A stretch of DNA of 64,000 nt from positions 58,774,197-58,838,196 of the forward strand of contig NC_054741.1 of NCBI RefSeq assembly GCF_018143015.1, read 5' to 3'. The position numbers and the translations under genes are program-made. The DNA is from Lytechinus variegatus. Lineage: Eukaryota; Echinodermata; Echinoidea; Temnopleuroida; Toxopneustidae. Each line of letters starts with the position of its first letter. The first letter of the stretch is position 1. The notes below the pieces were generated by a model. The model searched no databases and was not told the DNA's origin. It worked only from the letters and a program-made list of their open reading frames with translations. Shown here piece after piece: positions 56,501 through 64,000 of this stretch.

Positions 56501-59500
56501 TCCTTTCTTTCCTTCCTTCTTTCCTCCCTTCTTTCCTCCCTTCCTCCCTCCCTCCTTCCTTCCATCCTTTCTTTCTTACTTTCCTTCCTTCCTTCTCTCC
56601 TTACTTCTTTCCTTCCTTCTTTCTTTCCTTCCTTCCATCCTTCCTTCCTTCTTTTCCTTCTTCCTTCCATCCTTTCTGACTTTCCTTCCTTCTTTCCTTC
56701 CTTCTTTCCTTCCTTCTTTCTTTCCTTCCTTCCTTCTTTCCTTCCTTCCTTCCTCCTTTCCTTCCTTCTTTCCTTCCATCCTTTCTTACTTTCCTTCCTT
56801 CTTTCCTTCCTTCTTTCCTCCCTTCTTTCCTCCCTTCCTCCCTCCTTCCTTCCATCCTTTCTTTCTTACCTTCCTTCCTTCCATCCTTTCTTTCTTTCTT
56901 ACTTTCCTTCCTTCTTTCCTTCTTTCCTTCCATCCTTTCTTTCTTTCTGACTTTCCTTCTTTCTTTCTTACTCTCTTCGTTTCTGTCTTGCTTTCTTTTT
57001 GTCCTTCATTCCTTCGTTTTACGGGGGGGGGTCACGAAAGGCTAGAAAAATAAACTTGCGCCTTTTTTTTAATGTTTTCTTTACTTTTTGGGACCAGTAG
57101 ATTTTAGGTTCGGACCAGTAAAAATTTGAAAAACTGGGTATCTACTGGTCCGACATGAACAGGTTGGACCAGTAGAAAAAATGGGTTAGTGTGGAGCCCT
57201 GCATAATCTTGTTCATTGAATGAGTGCTTAACATCTGAATCATGCAACATCTGAAAGGATAAAACAAATTCTATGGATTCACATAGCCCTTGACAGGACT
57301 GTTCCTAGACAGCTGGCAGCTGTCTGTTTCAAGGAGTTTAAAAAAAAAAATTATTTTGTAAATTTCTCCTCGTACACAGACGGCTCGCTATCGTGCAGCC
57401 ACCATTAGGGGACTTACAATGTAAAATCCCCGCGTAAGGGCTCTTCAATTTTTGTCTTTAATGAATCAAACTTTTGAAAATTAATGCGACCGAAATGCAA
57501 ATTAATATTCCCTCTTGGCATTAATTGCCAAAAAAGGGGGAAAATTTACATGTAAGTTAAAAGGAACAAAAACAGTGACTTACCTCGTCTGTCGCACAAC
57601 TTCACTTGGACCCTATTTTATCCGAACTAGTACATAAATATATGGCCATAGAGTCCCCTGTACAGATCGTGCTAGAACTTTGGTCTCTGTATTTGGTGAG
57701 TGAAGCCAACAGAGTTCAGCTGAACAACCAACATAACAGAGACCGAAGCTTTTGGTCTAGACTGTTCCATGCTGATATTTCACAACCACACAGGGTAACT
57801 TAAACTATTCAAGTTTCAACAATAAAAAACTGACATTTATCAAAAAGCAAACCCTGAAATGTATTAAGAATAAGGCCAAACATGGGAAGAGCTTTCAAAA
57901 TCTTCAAATTATCAACAGATTTGAGAGGATTTTTTTGCATTTGGGAGATAAATCAGGTTGAATGCGAGTTGGATTTGAGCTAAGTTTACAATGTAGATTC
58001 TTCTGTACAAAACTGTAGTAACCTAAGTTATTGTAAATTTTGACGATGCTACTTCGTTATGTGAAGGTAAGGCATTGGCTGGACAGATAAATCTGTTTCG
58101 TCAGAGTTTTTCAACATTTTCTGATTTTTTTGTTTGTCCTCGTACACAGACGGATAGTGGCCTTTGGGCTCGTAGGGGTGGAGCTCTACCGACGCCTTAA
58201 CTACAGCCTCTATGTAGAAAAGGGTGCAATTTTGCACCCTCCTCGATTACTCATAAATTTTGCTTTTTGACGGGAGGGGAGGGGAAGCAAGAAATGATAA
58301 AGATAAATCTATATTAAATACAATCAGCATACCAAGGTGGTAAGCTGAGGCAGACGATGTCTCAGTGGAGTATCTCTTCCAGAAATAGACATATTTATCG
58401 GTCTAGGAATTGCCTTTCATTTATATCCAACAGAAAGCCTTTTTGAAGTCTTCATTTCACCTTCGTTCCAAGCAAACATCCTTCTACATTTTAATAGAAT
58501 TTTCTTTTTCTTTTTAGAGTGTATCCTAATTTCCTAAAAACGCCCCATTAATTTCACACTGTTTCCAAATTTCCTTCTTTTTTTGTTTTATCTCTGTAAG
58601 TCTCTAATGAGGTGCCTGAGGTTCCTGTTGTATCACCAGCGTCAGGTCGAGTCTTTGAGAAAAGACTGATTGAGAAGTTCATCTCCGAGAATGGCACTGA
58701 TCCTGTCAATGGAGAACCTCTTTCTGAAGATCAGCTGATCGAGGTCAAAGGTTAGTTACTGTAAAGTCTTTGAGATTTCTCAAGAGGGTTCTTACAGATC
58801 AGTAAACCATGTGACTCTACATTTTCTCCTGTTTTAATTTTCACTTCAGCTTAGAGTTGAAGTTGTAGTAGGGCTTTTTATGTAAAATGATGTAAAGGTT
58901 ACAGTAAGGTTTCAGTAGGAATGAGTCGTTTGATGAGACTTTTGCTTAGTGTTGAAATTGTGGTAGGCTGTTTTTGTTAACTTGATGTGAGGAATATAAC
59001 TTGTGTGTAAATGTAGGAGTGAGTTGTTTAAGACTATATTGATGTGAGGTTCCTGTTGTATCACCAGCGCCAGGTCGAGTCTTGGAGAAAAGACTAATTG
59101 AGAATCCAGAATTGGGCTGCCCGTATTATTTTCGAAGTCTGCCGTGAGACACCTCCTGAACCCCTGTTATATAATTTACACTGGCTCCCGATTAGACAAC
59201 GTATTATTTTTAAGTTACTACTCCTTGTATAAAAATCACTCTATAACCAAGCCCCAAAATACTTGTCTCATTGTTTAGAAATTTATGTCCCAGGTAGAAG
59301 AACTAGATCCTCTGAAGACCCACTTAAATTAACATATCCAACAAAAAGGAAACAGACTGGAGATAGAACATTCACCGTTGCGTCCTCAATGGAATGGAAC
59401 AAGCTCCCTCTCACAATAAGACAATCCCCAGCAATCAAGTCCTTTAAGATTTTTCTAGGCAATTGCCTTCATTATAATAATATATCATTCTGATTTTTGT

Positions 59501-60869
59501 TTGGATAAATATGTTAATTGAAATTGTGAGCGCTTTGGGCCATTTGGGAAAAGCGTGTTATAAGTATTGAGTACTATTATTATGTGCAGATGCCAATGTA
59601 CAGCAGATGTCGCCAGAGCATAATGATGGAATACATACATACATCATGTATATTTTGCCACTATGCAAAGTGGATTGACGTTTTAAGTCACATTGTTTAT
59701 CATTTTCGTACTAAAATATGTTTCTTTCCCCCAACTAGTGAATCCATTGGTGAAACCTAGACCTCCTACAGCAACCAGTATCCCTGCGATCCTCAAACTC
59801 CTCCAGGATGAATGGGATGCTTGCATGTTGCACAGCTTTACACTCCGCCAGCAGCTTCAGACGGCTCGTCAGGAGTTGTCTCACGCCCTCTATCAGCACG
59901 ATGCAGCCTGCCGTGTCATTGCCAGGCTCACCAAAGAGGTTACAGCTGCTCGTGAAGGTAAGCGCTTTGTTCTCCATGTAGAATATTGTACACAGCGAAA
60001 TCGGGTATCCCAGGAAAGCAGAACATTTATTTATTTGTATTGGGGAAGGAATTTATGACAGCTATGATCCATCTTTCGTAATAGGACACCATTGGAATAA
60101 ACAAATAAAACTTCTGACTTGGCTTGGCCTAAAATATGGGTTTATTTTCAGTTAGTTTATTGCCAATCCGTCCAATTGCCAACTCGTCTACTATCATTTC
60201 GTCCATTATCCATATGGGCAATTGCAAATTCGTCCACTAACCATTTTGTCTAATAACCAGTTGATCCAATAGCCATTTAGTCCATATACCATTTGGTCTA
60301 ATTGGATTAAGTGTTAATTGTGCAAAATGAATGAAAATGAAGAGGATATTAGACCAACTGGTTGTGAGACAAAATGGTCATTGACGAAATGGTAATTAGA
60401 TGAAGTGATGATTGGACCAAATGGTTATTGGACCTAATGGTTGTTAGACGAAATGTTGATGGACGGAATGGCATTAGACTAAATGAAAGTAGACCATGTG
60501 GTTGGTGGATGAGTTGGGAGTAGACAAATTGGCAATTTACCAAAATATGCACCTGATTGGTCTATTATTTTGGATGAAAGCTGACCATAATTATATTGCT
60601 TGCTAAAATATAGACATATTCACATAGTCTGACATCATGATCTCTGCTAAATATTTGTTTTTCAATGATATAAACTTGATATCTACATGCATACTGATCC
60701 TCTCTTACTCCTTGTGATTACAGCTTTGGCTACTCTGAAGCCCCAGGCAGCCCCAGGAATCGTACCAGGTGCTGCCATGCCTGCTGCTGTGGCTGTTCAA
60801 CCTGTACCTGAACCCATGGAAGCTGCTGAAGCTGGCCCAGTCGGCATGACTGAAGACATCATACAGAAG
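53566..60869 (+). CDS. PRPF19: Pre-mRNA-processing factor 19 (PRPF19), N-terminal half; gene continues outside window
   Basis: U-box E3 ubiquitin ligase and core of the NineTeen/Prp19 complex, acting in spliceosome activation and DNA damage responses in the nucleus. Coding exons: 53566-53584, 58601-58750, 59739-59957 and 60724-60869, all GT-AG with matching phases, giving 178 residues so far. MALVCS joins [20 protein letters not shown], then [20 protein letters not shown]: the U-box (residues about 1-55). Exon 3 gives [20 protein letters not shown], then [20 protein letters not shown] and [16 protein letters not shown], the coiled-coil tetramerisation region, almost identical to vertebrates. 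Exon 4 gives ALATLKPQ, a low-complexity Ala/Pro/Val linker and MTEDIIQK. The WD40 propeller exons are not found before 64000 and must lie to the right. Confidence 0.96.
54120..54661. mobile_element. Decayed TTAA-type MITE (family of 21494-22087)
   Basis: It shares TCAGATGTAAAAAAATAAGA, GCAAATGAGGGAAACGATGA and GATGACATCACTCACTATTT, and the right end GAGGTAGACTTGACCTATAA, with the element at 21494. The left end is not well preserved. It lies in PRPF19 intron 1. Confidence 0.5.
55100..57201. mobile_element. hAT-like non-autonomous element carrying a long pyrimidine tract
   Basis: Termini CAGGGCTCGACACTA and, inverted, CAGGGCTCCACACTAA are flanked by CATAATC at 55093-55099 and 57202-57208, a 7 bp direct repeat. 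CAGGG ends with a 7-8 bp duplication suggest the hAT superfamily. Subterminal repeats GGACCAGTA and TACTGGTCCGACATGA occur at both sides. No transposase is present; PRPF19 intron 1. Confidence 0.65.
55770..57020. repeat. 1.2 kb TTCC/TTTC pyrimidine microsatellite
   Basis: An almost pure C/T strand built from TTCC, TTTC and TCCC units with periodic CATCC interruptions. It lies inside the hAT-like element. The very long open frames on both strands (Phe-Pro-Ser or Lys-Glu-Gly repeats) are microsatellite artefacts. Confidence 0.85.
57209..58600 (+). other. PRPF19 intron 1, right part
   Basis: CCTCGTACACAGACGG occurs at 57368-57383 and again at 58139-58154, perhaps the edges of a further repeat. 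It ends with a polypyrimidine stretch and the acceptor CTGTAAG. No exon is seen in between. Confidence 0.4.
59044..59104 (+). pseudogene. Partial duplicate of PRPF19 exon 2 (U-box) in intron 2
   Basis: 61 bases match 58617-58677 with about three substitutions, including the TGAGGTTCCTGTTGTATCAC block. The copy lacks the exon's acceptor and 5' part, stops short of its 3' half, and runs straight into LINE sequence, so it cannot serve as an exon. Confidence 0.8.
59105..59583 (+). mobile_element. 3' end of a CR1/L2-like LINE (fragment)
   Basis: Translates with interruptions to the usual C-terminus after the RT domain: [41 protein letters not shown] and [19 protein letters not shown]. The 3' end, GAGCGCTTTGGGCCATTTGG then AAAAGCG and ATTATTATT, is typical of CR1/L2-group tails. 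A 5'-truncated copy in PRPF19 intron 2. Confidence 0.75.
60155..60545. mobile_element. Short TU-like foldback, complete
   Basis: Forward units (CCATTTCGTCCATTATCC) run from 60160 to about 60305, a unique inner segment (AATTGTGCAAAATGAATG) spans 60310-60345, then reverse units (GACGAAATGGTAATTAG) run to 60545. The ends differ: GTTTATTTTCAGTTAG at the left and, inverted, GGTAAATTGCCAATTTGTC at the right. It lies in PRPF19 intron 3. Confidence 0.7.
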
Positions 60870-61041
60870 GTGAGATAGCTGACTGTGATGTAACTCATTC
60901 ATTTTGTTCATGGAAGATTTTTACACACAATGTGTAAAGATATGAATCATCATCTAGGATTAATTTTTGAAAATTAGATATGAAAATAATGATCGTGGGG
61001 AAACTGTAATTATGCTTCCTGACCAAAAATGTTTCATTCCA

Positions 61042-61204
61042 GGTTGGCATTTCGTAAAGCTGTTTGTAAGTTACAAATGACTTTACTTAAGACTGGTGAC
61101 TCTTTTGTGGCTATATGAAGTAGCTGACCTGGCACCTAAGAACATGTACCAGTCGTGCGTAAAGTTGTGTATAACTTTACAAACAGCTTTATGAAACACC
61201 CACC
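61042..61204. mobile_element. Palindromic MITE (GTTTCATAAAGCTGTTTGTAA type)
   Basis: GGCATTTCGTAAAGCTGTTT, then GTAAGTTA, at the left and its inverse, AACTTTACAAACAGCTTTAT, then GAAACACCC, at the right bound about 160 bp. It lies downstream of the last visible PRPF19 exon. Confidence 0.6.
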
Positions 61205-61474
61205 AGATACGGAAAGTGGGATAGAATATGAAAAGTTCAGGAGTTTAGCTGATGCTATTTAAGGTGGGTGTGGCATTTTGCCCAAAGCCCAGCTCACACT
61301 ATGCGATTGTTGCAATCTGATTTTCAAAGAAATCATAATAACATTTGACATGAACATTCCAATCAGTAAAATCTTAGCGATCCGAGGTCGGAATAGTTGT
61401 AGGACTTCTGAAATAAAATTCAATGTAGTTCGAGCCTCAATGTAGGAAAAATAGCAAATTCAATTCCAAATCAT

Positions 61475-63008
61475 AATGACGGTTTATTGCCATTTCGTCC
61501 ACTGCCATTTTGTCCACTACCCACATGGTCTAATATCATTTCGTCTACCATCAGTTGGTCCACTATCCACATGGTCCAATTACCATTTCGTCCAATCACC
61601 ATTTCGTCTAATAGCCATTTCGTCTAATAGCCATTTCGTCTATTATCATTTGGTCTAATAGCCATTTGGTCTAATGGTATTTTTTTGCCAATTGGTCCAA
61701 TAGCCACTTTGTCCACTATCATTACGTCTATTCCCATTTGGTCTAATAGCCAAATGGTCTAAAGGCAAATGGTCTAATAACCACTTGGTCTACTTTCATT
61801 TCGTCCATGTTCCATTTGGTCTAACTGCATTTGGTCTACTATCACTTGGTCTAAACTCATTTCGGCTAACAATCATTTGGTCTAATTGCCATTTGGTCTA
61901 ATAACCAATATGTCCAATTGCCATTTTGGCTAATCACCATTTCGTCTAATATTCATTTCGTCTAATACGCATACTGGTCTACTATGCTGCACTAGCGCCC
62001 TCTACGACCCGAGTCGACTCTATTCGCGATTGTGGGCCTAATTAATTACCAATTTTCTTCAACTTCTTGATTTATTTTATCACTGTTGACTAGTGTTGTT
62101 CGTCATTGATTACTTTGCATTATGGAAGTGTTTTCCACCCAAAGGGGGAAGCAATGTGTGTCTTATCGAGGTTATACATACACGATACGGTTTAAAACGC
62201 CCCTGTTTCATGTCAGTATATGGAAAATTCTCAGCTCGCGCTGCGCGCTTGCAATCCTCGCATTAGTTATTAATCTAGAGAAATGTTCAGGATTTCAAAC
62301 AGTGTCAAGACTTACGATTTTATGTGTAAAATAATAGTGGGCCTACATGAAATAAAATGTTTATAAAAAAAAAAAAGATCAGCTCGCGCAAGCAAAAAAT
62401 AGTATAGTACAGGGAAAGAAGATAGGACAGATCGGGAAGAGCTCTTTTTTTTTGGGGGGGGGGTGGGGGTATATTAATCAATAATATTTCTTTAAAAGGC
62501 TATATTGTCTTTCATCTGTTTATCGTATTTTGATATCGGAATACAATATTCTCCTTTCTTTTTTTTTAATAAAAATTGAACGACAAATTGAAATAAAAGG
62601 ACCCTTTTCCATTTTCCCCATCTTAGTTCCCCCTTTTATATGTGTGCGTGTGTGTGTGCGTTTTAGGGGGGGTGGGGGTGCCTGAATTGTTGTTCCCACT
62701 GAATCGACCCTTGCGATAGTAGTTATCATCATAGTATTTAGGTTTTTTTTAAACTAATATCATCTGTAATTTCAAGGTATTAAAGTCATTTCGCTCCCCT
62801 CCTCGGATAACGCAAATTATTTGTATTAGACGAAATGGCTATTGGACCGAATGGCTATTAGACTAAATGGCTATTGGACGATTTGGGAATTGGACGAAAT
62901 GGTTAGTAGACGATTTGGTTGGTAGACGAACTGATTATTGGACCTAATGGTTGATGGACGAAATGACTATTAGACGAAATGGCAATTGGACGAGTTGATA
63001 AGTAGACT
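61475..63008. mobile_element. TU-like foldback with a ~0.85 kb core
   Basis: Left arm 61475-61985 has over 25 units (CCATTTCGTCTAATAG) and right arm 62826-63008 has about 10 inverse units. The core at 61986-62825 holds a GCGC palindrome (AGCTCGCGCTGCGCGCTTGC at 62235), G-runs and TG repeats. Its right inner edge (CCTCGGATAACGCAAATTA) is the inverse of that of the arm at 19455-19965. No protein is recognised. Confidence 0.7.
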
Positions 63009-64000
63009 GTAGCGGCATGAATATAATTTGGTGTTATCTGCCAATATTATGTACTGTTTACATGCATGTACAGAGTCAGTTGAAAGAGAAAGTAAAAAAA
63101 ATGTCAATGCAAGATTGTACACAGCGCAGTGCTCATTGTGCTCCTTGATTCCAAGAAGTCCAGGAGAAGATGAGTCCTATTCGCTAATAGGGGTGGGCGA
63201 ATAATACCTTTTTTGTGAAAATCAATTTCAAACGAGTGGTTTCTGTTGCCATTTTTGCTGCTGAACACAAATCTAATGAGTATTTTTGGTTTAGAATACG
63301 TCTGATATTGGTTCCAAGCGATTTTTCAAAATGGCCGCCAAATTCCTCCCAAATTAGGTTTATACATGTAAATCTTCAGTTATGTATACAAATATGGCTT
63401 GCAATATGTCTAATTATATGTTTTCTTGGTCACTGCACACAAAAATACACGAATCGGATATGTTGGGTTGTCTAAAATGATGTTTTTTGGTGAAAAACAG
63501 CATTTTTGGGTCATTTTTAGCAAAAAAATGCAGTCAAATCACAATTAATGAACATAAAATCTTTATTATTTATTCATCTGTAATTTGCAATAAGCCTAAA
63601 TATATGTTTTCATTGCCATTGAATCCAACTATCCACAACTAAGATCTCTTTCAACATGCATAATGTCTTTTTTATGGAAAATAATCATTTTGTATTTTTA
63701 TTTTGGAGTGATAAATATCCATGAATCACTATTTGCGTACATAAAACTTCAATATTCATGCTACTGTGCCTATTTTGTATGAATTAATATATGTTTAGGA
63801 TCATTAATTAAAAACATGATTCATACATATATAAGTTATTGCTTTTTTGGTGAAAAATTCTATTTTTCAAGCCGGGAGGGGGGGGGTGCATGAATGTGGC
63901 TTTAAAATATTTTTTTGTGTATAATGTAGTCTAACTATGGTTCCCAATTACATGTTTCAATAAAATTTAAAGCAGGTGGTTATATCAGTCATATTTCATG
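63009..64000. other. Right-edge sequence, probably PRPF19 intron 4
   Basis: AT-rich with a G-run at 63878. No PRPF19 linker or WD40 exon and no repeat termini can be recognised. Confidence 0.4.

Noticed and set aside
55758-57053. Open frame of 431 codons (Phe-Pro-Ser repeats) and long opposite-strand Lys-Glu-Gly-Arg frames
   Set aside because: They are translations of a TTCC/TTTC microsatellite that is open in most frames; no family features and no splice context.
59263-59493. 76-codon frame in PRPF19 intron 2 as a small gene
   Set aside because: It is the C-terminal remnant of a CR1/L2-like LINE ORF2.
61475-63008. Repeats with regular spacing that could suggest a CRISPR-like array
   Set aside because: Units are short, contiguous, degenerate and inverted across the locus in a eukaryotic genome; this is foldback-element structure.

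Overview
This window is animal nuclear DNA: AT-rich, with GT-AG spliced genes, long introns and very dense interspersed repeats. It most resembles a sea urchin or close echinoderm. The evidence is indirect: foldback elements with arms made of tandem ~15-17 bp repeats, as described for the TU elements of sea urchins, plus an RNase H-bearing LINE and many TTAA-flanked palindromic elements. I cannot name the species.

Four host genes can be supported, all by assembling exons across splice sites. (1) 695-2445, + strand: the last three coding exons of CRCP/RPC9, an RNA polymerase III subunit. (2) 13690-6575, - strand: a complete four-exon CHCHD2/CHCHD10-type twin CX9C mitochondrial protein, 140 residues, with a consensus NRF-1-type palindrome just upstream. 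(3) 39010-26852, - strand: a complete eight-exon secreted cobalamin-binding protein of the intrinsic factor/transcobalamin family, 455 residues. (4) 53566 to beyond the right edge, + strand: the U-box and coiled-coil half of the splicing factor PRPF19. The genes look functionally unrelated (transcription, mitochondria, vitamin B12 carriage, splicing/ubiquitin).

Most of the rest is mobile DNA. From 3.3 to 5 kb there is a nested pair of small elements. Within and beside the CHCHD2 gene lie a Tc1/mariner-type non-autonomous element (7.2-8.2 kb), an element carrying a tandem array of nuclear-receptor-like sites (9.6-10.7 kb) and a 1.4 kb TIR element (11.7-13.1 kb). The 13.8-26.8 kb intergenic region holds two copies of a SINE with a 7SL/Alu-like head, a ~105 bp periodic array with GCGC-palindromic cores, TU-like arms and several MITEs. 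The introns of the cobalamin-binding gene hold palindromes, a purine-rich kilobase, and (ATC)n. An almost full-length LINE (~39.7-46.1 kb, - strand) sits inside a short TU-like foldback. Between 46 and 53.5 kb are TTAA-flanked MITEs and G/C-capped palindromes. A second mariner-type element ends 64 bp before the PRPF19 start codon. PRPF19 intron 1 contains a hAT-like element filled with a 1.2 kb pyrimidine tract. Intron 2 contains a partial duplicate of the U-box exon joined to the 3' end of another LINE.

I found no bacterial-type system, CRISPR array, tRNA or rRNA. Exon boundaries are from splice consensus plus reading-frame and family agreement. Repeat boundaries are by eye.
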